The position numbers and the translations under genes are program-made. From Microbacterium lacticum (GTDB lineage: Bacteria > Actinomycetota > Actinomycetes > Actinomycetales > Microbacteriaceae), in contig NZ_VFPS01000006.1 of assembly GCF_006716815.1 (NCBI RefSeq), forward strand, positions 95,757 to 159,756: DNA of 64,000 nucleotides. Reading direction: 5' to 3'. Under the pieces are notes generated by a model that saw only the letters and a program-made list of their open reading frames with translations, ran no database searches and was not told the DNA's origin. Numbering within the stretch: position 1 is the first letter of the stretch; every line of letters starts with the position of its first letter. Below, one piece after another: positions 7,872 to 15,112 of this stretch.

Positions 7872-7886
7872 GTAACATCCCGTTAC
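7872..7886. promoter_or_regulatory. palindrome GTAAC-ATCCC-GTTAC (operator copy 5)
   Basis: Perfect arms. Its centre is 58 bp from copy 4, nearly the same pairing distance as copies 1 and 2 (57 bp). This spacing suggests paired operators bridged by one repressor. Confidence 0.62.
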
Positions 7887-7887
7887 G

Positions 7888-8733
7888 CTAGATAGCACGA
7901 ACAGCGCAGTCAGAATGATCAACGAGGACCGGCGTCGCGCCCGAGGCGCGAACATCGACGACCCATTCGTTCTCTGCGATAGCGTCGATCCGCGCCAGCG
8001 CGCTGTCCGGGTCGATGCCCTCCAGCACATACAGCTCCGAACCGGGAACGCGTTCACGGAACCATTCCGCAACCGCGCGCGAGTCGGTCCACGACCAGTT
8101 GCGCTCGCACCCGGGGATTGCGGCACGATACAGCGTCGGCATCGACGCGGGGCGGTTCACCCGAGCACCGTCGTGCATGAAACCCACGCTGACGAACAGC
8201 GAGTGCCATTTCGGCATGGGGAGGCGTCGGAACTGCGACTGTGACCACACGGTCGCAAGTGCGATGGCGCGCGCGTCCACGGAGAGACGCGTCGCCTGCG
8301 CGTACAGCAGGCTCGGATTGGCGCACCACTCGTCACCGAACCGGTCGAGGCAGAGACTCATCTCCGCGAACGTGCTGAGGGGAATCCGCTGCCTGCGCTC
8401 GCACCCGGCGACGACACGGGCGAGCACATCACCCCGACCCACCCTGCTCGTCGCCAGCGCGTCCCGGACGAAATCATCCTCTGTACGGGTGTCGAGTATG
8501 TAATGGTCGGACGTGTCCTCCATGATGCGCGACAGCCGCTTGAGCGCGACCCCCCTCACGATGCGAGTCGCCTCCGCGCACGAGCGCGCGGACACGCCCT
8601 GACGCGCAGCCTCCTCCCCCACGAGGTTTTCCACGAGCGCGGCAATGCCCTCCCCGACGCGAGCAAATTTGATGTCCATTCTTGGGTCCGATCTGTTAGG
8701 CACTCCCGGTGATCCCGGGCTTGCCCCTGTCAT
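7888..8733 (-). CDS. hypothetical protein with phage-type SWT...WF module
   Basis: 281 residues from ATG 8733, or 263 from the ATG at 8679 (MDIKFARVGEG). The N-terminal half is helical. From about 195 the sequence YRAAIPGCERNWSWTDSRAV, then AEWFRERV, then NEWVVD resembles a module of uncharacterised actinophage and plasmid proteins that begins with an aromatic-Arg pair and ends in a Glu-x-x-Val-Val strand. An ADP-ribosyltransferase-like fold has crossed my mind, but the catalytic pattern is not clear. ATG 8733 lies in the recurrent ACCGACCATGA motif, which favours the longer form. Confidence 0.68.
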   Translation of the reverse strand: MTGASPGSPGVPNRSDPRMDIKFARVGEGIAALVENLVGEEAARQGVSARSCAEATRIVRGVALKRLSRIMEDTSDHYILDTRTEDDFVRDALATSRVGRGDVLARVVAGCERRQRIPLSTFAEMSLCLDRFGDEWCANPSLLYAQATRLSVDARAIALATVWSQSQFRRLPMPKWHSLFVSVGFMHDGARVNRPASMPTLYRAAIPGCERNWSWTDSRAVAEWFRERVPGSELYVLEGIDPDSALARIDAIAENEWVVDVRASGATPVLVDHSDCAVRAI

Positions 8734-8773
8734 GGTCGGTGCGAGCAGACATAGGGCTCTAAAGCGCGAAAAA

Positions 8774-8810
8774 GAACCGAGACCCCCGTGTTTTCAAGGG
8801 ATCTCGGTTC
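8774..8810 (-). terminator. rho-independent terminator (minus strand)
   Basis: GAACCGAGA pairs with TCTCGGTTC around a 19-base loop. On the minus strand it is followed by TTTTT. It closes the transcription unit ending with the gene 9174-8848. Confidence 0.85.
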
Positions 8811-8828
8811 TGGAAGCGGCGTTAAGAC

Positions 8829-8868
8829 GTTTCGTTCAGCGAAACATCTACGTTTCGTTTTGCGAAAC
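8829..8868. promoter_or_regulatory. tandem palindromes GTTTCG-N5-CGAAAC
   Basis: Two perfect sites, 8829-8845 (spacer TTCAG) and 8852-8868 (spacer TTTTG), with centres 23 bp apart, about two helical turns. They overlap the last codons of the HTH gene 9174-8848. The arrangement is that of a dimeric operator pair. Confidence 0.65.
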
Positions 8869-9174
8869 ACGGATGCCGCTGAAGTACCGCGCCGCTGACC
8901 CTCGGGAAGCATGTCCGGTCAGCGCTGCGATCTGCTCCCACGTCGCTCCGTTTTCCCTCGCGGCGGCGACGCTCTCGTGCACCTCTTCGCGGATCATCTC
9001 CTGCACGGCGAGAGCGATCTCCAGCCGGAGCAGTGAACGGTTGCGCTTGCCTGAGCCGTTACCGCGACGGTTCATGTTGCCTCGGGTCTGCGCATCGAGA
9101 AGACCCCGCAACGCAAGCCGCAAATTGATGCGGTCGTCCCCGTCGAGGGTGACTCGGTAGCGCTGTTCGTCCAT
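8848..9174 (-). CDS. small HTH DNA-binding protein
   Basis: 108 residues. The N-terminal third has a basic patch (TRGNMNRRGNGSGKRNRSLL). GATWEQIAALTGHASRGSAARYF (about 76-98) is an HTH of the type seen in gene 6179-5778, so the two may be paralogues. The tandem GTTTCG palindromes overlap its 3' end, making it the natural candidate to bind them. The terminator at 8774 follows. Confidence 0.72.
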   Translation of the reverse strand: MDEQRYRVTLDGDDRINLRLALRGLLDAQTRGNMNRRGNGSGKRNRSLLRLEIALAVQEMIREEVHESVAAARENGATWEQIAALTGHASRGSAARYFSGIRVSQNET

Positions 9175-9183
9175 CCCCCGACG

Positions 9184-9423
9184 CTACCGCTCCGGGTCGC
9201 GCACCCACCCGTTCTCGGACACGAACTCTTCGACCCCGTACTCGCGCCAGACCGCATCCCCACGCCCACCACCCGGGTACTTCCATCGCTCGATGGCGAG
9301 GATCGCAACGCGCTCCGGGTCGTGCGCCGCAACGGCGGGGATGCCATGCGCTGCCGGGGGTATGAACGAGACGAACTTCGCTGCCGCTACGGGCTCACCG
9401 TCGAGCGCGCAGCGTGGGATCAA
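9184..9423 (-). CDS. hypothetical protein, probably the C-terminal part of an amber-split gene
   Basis: 79 residues from TTG 9423, ending GWVRDPER, with a well-formed soluble sequence (PERVAILAIERWKYPGG). Reading upstream in the same frame there is no stop until TAG at 9511, and the 29 intervening codons look fully coding (VVAARLAELRAEARAHPPLD). The frame beyond that TAG is the 35-residue gene 9618-9511. A single 144-residue gene interrupted by one amber codon explains all this better than a TTG start without a ribosome site. Confidence 0.6.
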   Translation of the reverse strand: MIPRCALDGEPVAAAKFVSFIPPAAHGIPAVAAHDPERVAILAIERWKYPGGGRGDAVWREYGVEEFVSENGWVRDPER

Positions 9424-9510
9424 GGGAACGCCGGACAGGTCGAGGGGTGGGTGCGCACGCGCCTCAGCTCGAAGCTCGGCAAGGCGTGCGGCGACAACCT
9501 CGACTGCGCG

Positions 9511-9618
9511 CTACTCGCCGAGGCTTTCGAGGCGGTCGCTCGCCCGCTCCATCGCACGATGCAGCGTCCGTGCACTGACACCCGGGAAGTGCGTCTCGAT
9601 GCGCGCGCGGAGAATCAT
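9511..9618 (-). CDS. 35-residue N-terminal part of the amber-split gene
   Basis: ATG 9618 overlaps the stop of the upstream gene (ATGA), so it is translationally coupled. It reads MILRARIETHFPGVSARTLH, then RAMERASDRLESLGE, then TAG. The helix at the end continues seamlessly in frame after the TAG. The stop at 9511-9513 would be CAG with a single C to T change, which suggests a point mutation, or less likely readthrough. Confidence 0.5.
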   Translation of the reverse strand: MILRARIETHFPGVSARTLHRAMERASDRLESLGE

Positions 9619-9971
9619 CGGCGCACCTCGCCCCATCGGCGAGGAATCCACGACAGGTCACGAACGACGAGAGCGGGTGCACCTCCCGGGCGCTCGACCA
9701 GCACGCTCTCCAGCGCGATGAGATCGAAGTAGCCGAGTTCTTCTTGTCCGAGGTTCGCCCACCCGAACGCGAGCGCCTGCACGTCGTCTTCGCGGTGGTC
9801 GAGTTCCATGACGAACCACTCCCCGACACCGTGCCGGACGTGGTATTTCGCGAACACGATCTTGTCGTCGAGCGGGGTGCTCTCTGTTGCGTAAAGCCCC
9901 GGGATCGCATCGAGGGCCGGCGGGTAGAAGTCGTGTCCACGGAGGGCGCGGTTGATCTCGGGGAACGTCAT
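9615..9971 (-). CDS. DUF2958-like protein
   Basis: 118 residues. The pattern DFYPPALDAIPGLYATE, then DKIVFAKYHVRHGVGEWFVM, then ELDHREDDVQALAFGW, then LGYFDLIALESV and VRDLSWIPRRW follows DUF2958, a domain common on plasmids and integrative elements with unknown function. ATG 9971 is the second start of a short leader: the recurrent CGACCATGATG motif ends a few bases upstream. Followed by the amber-split gene with an ATGA overlap. Confidence 0.75.
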   Translation of the reverse strand: MTFPEINRALRGHDFYPPALDAIPGLYATESTPLDDKIVFAKYHVRHGVGEWFVMELDHREDDVQALAFGWANLGQEELGYFDLIALESVLVERPGGAPALVVRDLSWIPRRWGEVRR

Positions 9972-9993
9972 GCACGCATCATGGTCGGCACGG

Positions 9994-10350
9994 TCAGAGG
10001 TGAATGCCGACACTGCGCAGGTACGACCACGCGTGCCGGGGGCGCTCGGAGAGCACGAGCGGCGGCTCAATCGGCGTCGGTGTACACCGTTCCTCCGCGA
10101 GCGGGCGCAGGTTCGGAAACGCGTCGAGAACGGGGCGTGCCTGCCGCGACAGAACGAGAAGATGCCACGCGAGGAACCGCACGCGCGGGGAGAGCACGGC
10201 AACGTCGATGCGGGAGAGCGTCGCTGTGTGGCGGTCCCGGCGGGACGCGTCGAACCATCGGTCGAGGTGCCGGTAGGCAACGTAGAGCACGGACGGACTC
10301 TCCCCCTCCCGCTGATCGCGCGTGAGGGGCGGCATGGGGTCCGTGGTCAC
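9994..10350 (-). CDS. hypothetical protein
   Basis: 118 residues from GTG 10350, starting MTTDPMPPLTRDQREGE. Middle part LSRIDVAVLSPRVRFLAWHL, then PNLRPLAEERC. No family recognised. GTG lies a few bases after the CGACCATGAT motif (10359-10366), the arrangement also seen before genes at 9971, 31990 and 15113. Operon with 9971. Confidence 0.62.
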   Translation of the reverse strand: MTTDPMPPLTRDQREGESPSVLYVAYRHLDRWFDASRRDRHTATLSRIDVAVLSPRVRFLAWHLLVLSRQARPVLDAFPNLRPLAEERCTPTPIEPPLVLSERPRHAWSYLRSVGIHL

Positions 10351-10369
10351 GACGAGATCATGGTCGGAC

Positions 10370-10841
10370 TCACTCGCAGACGTACCACGTCACGACCCAC
10401 TGCGAGCCGTCCCACGACTTCGTGTAGTTCGTCACGCCGCCGGGAGCGAAGATGGAGCCTCCCGTGGACGATGCGCTACCGACACGAGCGCAGTGACCGC
10501 TCTTGCCCTCCGATGCACCACCCGTAACCGTCAGGCTGGAAGGAGACGACGAGCCACCGCCGGACGAGGAGGAGCCACCGCCGGATGACGAACCGCCGCC
10601 AGAGGAGTCGCCACCGCCGGAGTACGAACCGCCACCCGAGGAGCCGCCCCCCCGAGGACGAACCTCCGCCGTTACCGCCCCCGGAGTAGCCCGAGCCGCC
10701 GCCGCCGCCGGAGTTCGCGTTCTCGGCATCTTGCTGAGCCTGCTGTGCCGCCGCGACAGCGGCGTCGTTCGCCGCCTTGACGGCGTTCGCGGTGTCCACG
10801 ACCGCCTTGATGGCGGCGGCGGAGGTCGCGTCTCGGGGCAT
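10370..10841 (-). pseudogene. Gly/Ser-rich protein split by a frameshift in a C7/G7 run
   Basis: The N-terminal frame (ATG 10841) gives an Ala-rich helix (TANAVKAANDAAVAAAQQAQ), then a Gly/Ser tract. The C-terminal frame gives more GGGSSSGGG repeats and a conserved-looking end, GVTNYTKSWDGSQWVVTWYV then CE. The frames meet in the Gly tract at the seven-C run near 10650. One base added or lost there would restore a gene of about 155 residues. A sequencing indel, phase variation at the homopolymer and real decay are all possible. The helix recalls the stalk of the zincin-like protein at 4524. Confidence 0.6.
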
Positions 10842-10890
10842 CGCCCCTGCGTCAGCCTACGCGCTGGCACGCTTCCCGGAGAGGCACACA

Positions 10891-11100
10891 ATGGATGCCA
10901 CACCCACCATCTACGAAGTGCTCGAATCGCACTCTCGGATCGTACTCGCGGAACTCTCGCGCGGGGTGCAGTTCGTCAGGGAGCGCTTGGACGGCGTCTC
11001 GTGGGAGCACATCGCGCTCTCCGCACAGACGACCGTCGAGGGCGTGCGAGAGAGCGCGATCCGAGCGTTCGAGGGCGTCGAGCCCGTCCCCGCCGCATAA
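10891..11100 (+). CDS. small helical DNA-binding-like protein
   Basis: 69 residues from ATG 10891, preceded by GGAGAGG. GVQFVRERLDGVSWEHIALS, then AQTTVEGVRESAIRAF has an HTH-like pattern with the Ser-Trp-x-x-Ile turn seen in the two minus-strand HTH proteins. It is the only plus-strand gene between two minus-strand operons. Confidence 0.62.
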   Translation: MDATPTIYEVLESHSRIVLAELSRGVQFVRERLDGVSWEHIALSAQTTVEGVRESAIRAFEGVEPVPAA

Positions 11101-11115
11101 ATCAGGACTCGGGGA

Positions 11116-11628
11116 TCAGATGAGTTCGCCCTCGTACTCCCCCACGAGGTAGCGCTCCGCAAGTTCGGACACGACCGCCTTCATCCCGTTGGGCATCGCG
11201 ATCTGGTGGCTGTAGACCTTCCTCGCCTCGCTCTCGGGCAGAGCCCCCGCGAAGCGGTGCATCTGCACTGCCCGCGCGATGTCCCGCGCGAAGAGCGGGT
11301 TCATGTGCGTGGGGTGTTTCTGTTCCAGCTTCGCGACGTACTCCCAGTGCGCGGCGGAAGCCTTCTCGGTACCGGCACCGTAGAGGCGTCTGAACCTTCC
11401 ATCTGCCTCCTCCACCAGCGGCGAAGCCCACCGCAGTCGCGCGTCGCCGTAGGCATCGGCGAACTTCGTCAACTGCTCCTCAGTGGGGTGCGAACCCTCG
11501 TAGAACGCGATGAGTTGCTGCGCACTCCTCGGAAAGGGCGGGTAGAGGAACGTGCCGGTTTTGTTGTACTCCTCATCGCTGAGGTCCGCATCGTTCGGTC
11601 CGGGAGCACGCTCGGGGAATATCGCCAT
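11116..11628 (-). CDS. hypothetical protein
   Basis: 170 residues, mostly helical, with an extended acidic N-terminus (PNDADLSDEEYNKTG). Segments such as RSAQQLIAFYEGSHPTEEQL and ARAVQMHRFAGALPESEA are well formed. No family recognised. The last gene of the minus-strand left arm; the long non-coding stretch 11629-12184 lies upstream. Confidence 0.65.
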   Translation of the reverse strand: MAIFPERAPGPNDADLSDEEYNKTGTFLYPPFPRSAQQLIAFYEGSHPTEEQLTKFADAYGDARLRWASPLVEEADGRFRRLYGAGTEKASAAHWEYVAKLEQKHPTHMNPLFARDIARAVQMHRFAGALPESEARKVYSHQIAMPNGMKAVVSELAERYLVGEYEGELI

Positions 11629-12184
11629 GCCCGCACTCTAGCGATCCGCGCCGCCCTCCGTTCGCACACCCTACGGCGGCGCTGAAGCATGCGCACTCTC
11701 CACGCAGACTCCCGGCTCCCCAAGCACTCAGAAGGAAGACACTCACACAGAAGGACAGCACTCAGAGAGGAAGAGGGAGAAGAAAGAAGAAGGTAGGTCT
11801 CATCACACTCCCTCTGACCCTCATCCCTGCACCGACCCCCGTCCTCGAAACGCCCTCCGTACCGGCTCCGCCCCGCGCTGCTCCCCCGGTGCTGCTCCGG
11901 GCTACTGCTCCCCCTGAGCCACTCCGCTCCCCCGCCGTTGCGGTCTCGTCCCCTCGCTGCGCCGACCTCGATGCGGAGCCCTGCGGGCTCCCTCCGGCTT
12001 GCCGCTGAGTCGACCTCTGCTTGCGCTGCCGCCTGCGGCTTGAGCCCCGCGTCTCGCGCTGCCCGCGTCTCGCCCCGCGTGTCGGTTTGCGCTGCGCTCC
12101 CGTGAATGGTAATGCACTATCCGATCACATCTGCTAACATAGGGATTACCCGTAGGGAATCCCTAATAGAGGTATACGGAACTG
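11629..12184. other. non-coding region with purine tract and short repeats
   Basis: No convincing gene. Around 11737-11795 there is an A/G-rich tract with three imperfect repeats of ACTCAGAAGGAAG type. From 11820 to 12100 the sequence is C-rich with many GCTCC and CGCTGC words. The regulatory palindrome at 12140 and an AT-rich patch (CTGCTAACATAGGG) precede the next gene. A transfer origin or a second replication site could lie here, but nothing specific proves it. Confidence 0.5.
12140..12165. promoter_or_regulatory. palindrome TAGGGATT-N10-AATCCCTA
   Basis: Eight-base perfect arms around a 10-base spacer, 19 bp upstream of the ATG at 12185. Its place over the likely promoter (TAACAT at 12135) suggests an operator, possibly for the winged-helix protein it precedes. 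Confidence 0.62.
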
Positions 12185-13390
12185 ATGACGCCACGAAACT
12201 CGCTCGACCTCCCCGCGCTCGACGCTACGCTCGGTCCGGTGCTCACCTCAGCGCTGCGCGCCGGTCGTCCCGCGACCGCCGTCGTGCTCGCCGTTCTCGC
12301 TCGTGCTCGCTCCGAGAACGTGCCCGCCGGACGGTGTCGCGTCTGGCTCCGGTCGCGCTGCCGGGACACTGGGGTTACGCAGATCGTCACCGAGACGGCG
12401 GCGTGGAGGACGCTGACCGCTGCCGCGAAGCGTCATGGCGCGGAATCCCCTTTTGAGAGGCGGCGGCGGATCGCGCGCCGCGCTGTCGCTGCGTTGCTTC
12501 AGCCTCACCCTGCGGGTCACGCCGCACTCGTTGCCGTGCTCGCACTCGGGATGATCGACGATCCCGAAGCGTGGGACTCGGCGCTCGTGAGCAAGAAGCT
12601 CGGCGTGGTTCTCGGCGTCACGCACACTGCGGTGAGTGCGCGCGTGCGGAAGCTCGTCGAGAGCGGGACGCTCACGCTGCTCAGCCGAGGTCGCGGTGTG
12701 CCCGGGCGCGTGCGGTTCGCCAAGCTGCCTGCGAGCGTGAGCAGCACACTCGAATCGAACGGGGTTGCCGTGGGTCTCGTCGATCTACTGGCGGGCGGGA
12801 GCGAAGCACCCTCCGAGTCGAACGGTAGCGCCGCCGATGCTGCTCGCGTTCTGCGCGCGGTCACCGAGCCGAGCGTGGGGTACGGCGCAATCGGCGATGC
12901 CGCATGGCAGTACGCGCTTCTCCGCGCACTCGGATCGGAGGATGCGCTCCCCCAAGGTCGTCGCACCCGCGCGCGCCGCACGCTCCGGGATGCGGGGCTC
13001 GACCCGGACGACGTGCGAGCGTTCGCGGACGCCGCACGCACCCTCAGCGAGGGAGAGCCGGCTCGTCTCCGGGACGAACGCGAAGCGGCGCGTGTGATCG
13101 AGGCTGCGGAGCGCGCTGCGTCCGCGGAGCGCTCACGCGCGCAGAAGAAGCTCGTGCACGAGCGAGTCCTCCCGGGGCTCCTCGCGCACGTCGGTGCGGT
13201 CCCGAAGACGCCGACCCGGGAATGGGTGGGCGCGATGCGCGACGCGTGCGCGGGGGTCGTCGCCGACGAGAGCAAGCGCGAGGTCGTCGCGGTGCTGCGG
13301 GGCGCGTTGCGGCAGAAGCTTTTGCGCGCGGGGTGGTCGACCGACGAGGTCACCCGGGGAATCGCGATCATCCTCCCGAAGGCGGCATGA
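12185..13390 (+). CDS. winged-helix DNA-binding protein
   Basis: 401 residues. The N-terminal third is helical and basic. At about 135-180, DSALVSKKLGVVLGVTHTAV, then SARVRKLVESGTLTLLSRGR forms a MarR/ArsR-like winged helix. The C-terminal half is Ala/Arg-rich with long helices (REAARVIEAAERAASAERSR). No known initiator family fits; a regulator of the replication/transfer block or an iteron-binding initiator is possible. It is preceded by a palindromic operator and followed at once by a small membrane gene. Confidence 0.75.
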   Translation: MTPRNSLDLPALDATLGPVLTSALRAGRPATAVVLAVLARARSENVPAGRCRVWLRSRCRDTGVTQIVTETAAWRTLTAAAKRHGAESPFERRRRIARRAVAALLQPHPAGHAALVAVLALGMIDDPEAWDSALVSKKLGVVLGVTHTAVSARVRKLVESGTLTLLSRGRGVPGRVRFAKLPASVSSTLESNGVAVGLVDLLAGGSEAPSESNGSAADAARVLRAVTEPSVGYGAIGDAAWQYALLRALGSEDALPQGRRTRARRTLRDAGLDPDDVRAFADAARTLSEGEPARLRDEREAARVIEAAERAASAERSRAQKKLVHERVLPGLLAHVGAVPKTPTREWVGAMRDACAGVVADESKREVVAVLRGALRQKLLRAGWSTDEVTRGIAIILPKAA

Positions 13391-13391
13391 C

Positions 13392-13598
13392 ATGCGTACG
13401 CTCTTCACCCTCGGGTTCTTCGGACTCGTCGCGGTCGCATTCGCGTTGTACGTGCTCGCGCTGATCTCCGCCTTCGTCTTCGTCAGCCTCGGGCAGTTCC
13501 TCGTGTGGCTGACAACGGACGGCTTGCCGGTGACGGTTGGAGCCGCGGTCTTGGTGATCTCGGCGCTCATCATCACCCGCGTGCGGGCGATGCGCTGA
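13392..13598 (+). CDS. small two-helix membrane protein
   Basis: 68 residues, ATG one base after the previous stop. Two hydrophobic segments (about 4-36 and 44-62) separated by WLTTDGLPV. No family recognised. An imperfect hairpin at 13618-13649 follows. Confidence 0.68.
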   Translation: MRTLFTLGFFGLVAVAFALYVLALISAFVFVSLGQFLVWLTTDGLPVTVGAAVLVISALIITRVRAMR

Positions 13599-13617
13599 GG
13601 TGTCGGAGCGCAGCGCA

Positions 13618-13649
13618 GGGCAGTCATCGGTGCGCGCATGACACTGCCC
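13618..13649 (+). terminator. imperfect hairpin after the 12185-13598 unit
   Basis: GGGCAGTCAT pairs with ATGACaCTGCCC (one bulged A) around a 10-base loop, 20 bp after the stop. No U run follows, so termination is only likely. Confidence 0.4.
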
Positions 13650-13748
13650 ACGAGAGCGCCGCACGGGCGGATCGTCGGCGCCCCTTGGATATGAGGCGGA
13701 CAGCGGGTGCGTCTCCGCATCGTCGTTGCGGACCGCTAGCCTTACGGC

Positions 13749-14255
13749 GTGACGGCAACGCCGACGAATCCCATAACCACTGAGCAGCGACTCATCGAGA
13801 ACACGGCGCTCGGAATTGTCACTCTGTTCGTCATCGCCGTCGTCGTTGGTGCCGCGACACTATTCCTCCCGCTCGCCGACGACATCTCCCAAGCGGCGGG
13901 GTTCTTGTTCGACTACCACCTCGTCATGTTGCTGCTGCTCGGTATCGACGGTGTCGCGCTGTCGCGAGCGGATCGAAATGCCGCCGAACTAGACCGCCGA
14001 TTTGCGCGGGTCGCACTTCCGCTTGGCGCTATCGGCAGCTCAGCCACGCTCGCGATTCTCTTCGTCCTGCGCAGTTATGAACCTCCCGAGGAATTCGAGC
14101 ACGCCCTGTGGCAGTGCGCGGTGGGCGTGTCCGCCGCCGTCCTCGTCCTCGTTCTGGCGCTCCTCATCGAGAACGTGCGGGGAGGTACCGCGAAGAAGAA
14201 TGAGCCAGTCACTCAGGAGAATGCAACCCTTACCGCTGAGTCGTTGGAGTCATGA
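13749..14255 (+). CDS. four-helix membrane protein
   Basis: 168 residues from GTG 13749. Four hydrophobic segments at about 22-45, 50-66, 90-108 and 122-144, and a polar tail (KKNEPVTQENATLTAESLES). The codon use is less biased than in its neighbours (CTA, GGT, TCG mixed), which suggests recent acquisition. No family recognised. Confidence 0.68.
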   Translation: MTATPTNPITTEQRLIENTALGIVTLFVIAVVVGAATLFLPLADDISQAAGFLFDYHLVMLLLLGIDGVALSRADRNAAELDRRFARVALPLGAIGSSATLAILFVLRSYEPPEEFEHALWQCAVGVSAAVLVLVLALLIENVRGGTAKKNEPVTQENATLTAESLES

Positions 14256-14272
14256 TGCGCAGGTGCATCATC

Positions 14273-14395
14273 TCAGGACGAGGGGTGTCGGTCGCCTCGC
14301 GCCTCTAGCCAGAGCCGCAGGTCGTCATCGGACCAGACGACCGCCAGTTCCGCAACGGCTGCCGCCCGCGTCTCCTCGAAGTAGTCGACCTTCAC
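14273..14395 (-). CDS. short ORF after PIN fragment
   Basis: 40 residues from GTG 14395, overlapping the previous stop by GTGA. DYFEETRAAAVAELAVVWSD, then DDLRLWLEARGDRHPSS has good codon bias. It may be a displaced piece of the PIN-domain gene or an independent small gene. Confidence 0.35.
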   Translation of the reverse strand: MKVDYFEETRAAAVAELAVVWSDDDLRLWLEARGDRHPSS

Positions 14396-14484
14396 GTCAG
14401 TAGCGCAAGAAGCTCGCCGCTCGAACGCCCACGCATCAGGAGATCGCCGTGCAGCGAGTTCGTGTCGGGGAAGAGGACGATCAC
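14392..14484 (-). pseudogene. N-terminal fragment of a PIN-domain protein
   Basis: 30 codons from GTG 14484. IVLFPDTNSLHGDLLMRGRS has the first PIN strand with the catalytic Asp-Thr-Asn signature of VapC-like nucleases, then SGELLALLT and a stop. The rest of a PIN domain (about 100 residues with further acidic residues) is missing. A truncated toxin or RNase is likely. Confidence 0.45.
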
Positions 14485-14493
14485 GTTGCCAGC

Positions 14494-14595
14494 CTAGGGA
14501 TGTGCGAGCGGTCGCCCGGACAACCTATGTACCGCGCGGATGACTCGCTCGCGCTCCTCCTCCGACACCCGCGCGTCGGGCACCAAGCCGCGCAC
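14494..14595 (-). CDS. 33-residue ORF preceding the PIN fragment
   Basis: GTG 14595 follows GCGAGG. VPDARVSEEERERVIRAVHR, then LSGRPLAHP has clear codon bias and ends 9 bp before the PIN fragment start. Its position fits the tail of an antitoxin paired with the PIN remnant, but it is too short to identify. Confidence 0.35.
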   Translation of the reverse strand: MRGLVPDARVSEEERERVIRAVHRLSGRPLAHP

Positions 14596-14713
14596 AAGTA
14601 TGACCTCGCTCGCTCAGTTTTCTGACGACTCCTTGCCATCTACCCGTCACAGTATCCACCGCAATGAGCGCGATCGATGTAGCCAGCCGCGCAGTGTGAG
14701 TACGGTGAGCGAC

Positions 14714-14893
14714 ATGAGCTTCACTCGATACGACACCGGCGACCCTGACGAATACTTCGCGGTATGTCCCGACTGCAACGGTGATGGGCAGGCTGAACTG
14801 CGCACTGGTCCCGAAGGCGATCTGGTGTGGGGCACCTGTCCGTTCTGCGATGGTCGAGGGCACGTCTCGGCAGACCCCGAGGACTTCCTTTAG
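14714..14893 (+). CDS. small zinc-ribbon protein (DnaJ-type CxxCxGxG)
   Basis: 59 residues. CPDCNGDG at about 18-25 and CPFCDGRG at about 42-49 are two CxxCxGxG motifs as in the DnaJ cysteine-rich domain, which bind one zinc. Acidic ends. Single-zinc proteins like this are common on actinobacterial elements with unknown roles. ATG 14714 is preceded by GGTGAG. Confidence 0.72.
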   Translation: MSFTRYDTGDPDEYFAVCPDCNGDGQAELRTGPEGDLVWGTCPFCDGRGHVSADPEDFL

Positions 14894-14985
14894 CCGACTC
14901 GCCCTGTGCGCCCGTGAGCGCCTGGACGGGCGCGGGGGCGGGTGCCGCCGCGTTTGATGCCACACGGAGCGCGCCGCCGGAACAA

Positions 14986-15018
14986 GAGAAGCCCCCGGCA
15001 GGTAACCGGGGGCTTCTC
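14986..15018 (+). terminator. 13-bp perfect hairpin terminator
   Basis: GAGAAGCCCCCGG is inverted after a 7-base loop, about 95 bp after the zinc-ribbon gene. It probably isolates the 15113 gene from upstream transcription. Confidence 0.75.
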
Positions 15019-15112
15019 CCTGAGCGAAGCGGACAACAACACTCAGAGCGGACATGCCTAGCCTACCATCCCTAGTGTCGATTTCTGTCGAGTTATCGAC
15101 CATGATGGTCAC

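Noticed and set aside
7888..8733. ADP-ribosyltransferase toxin
   Set aside because: The SWT...WF...VVD pattern is only loosely similar and I cannot place an R-S-E or H-Y-E triad.
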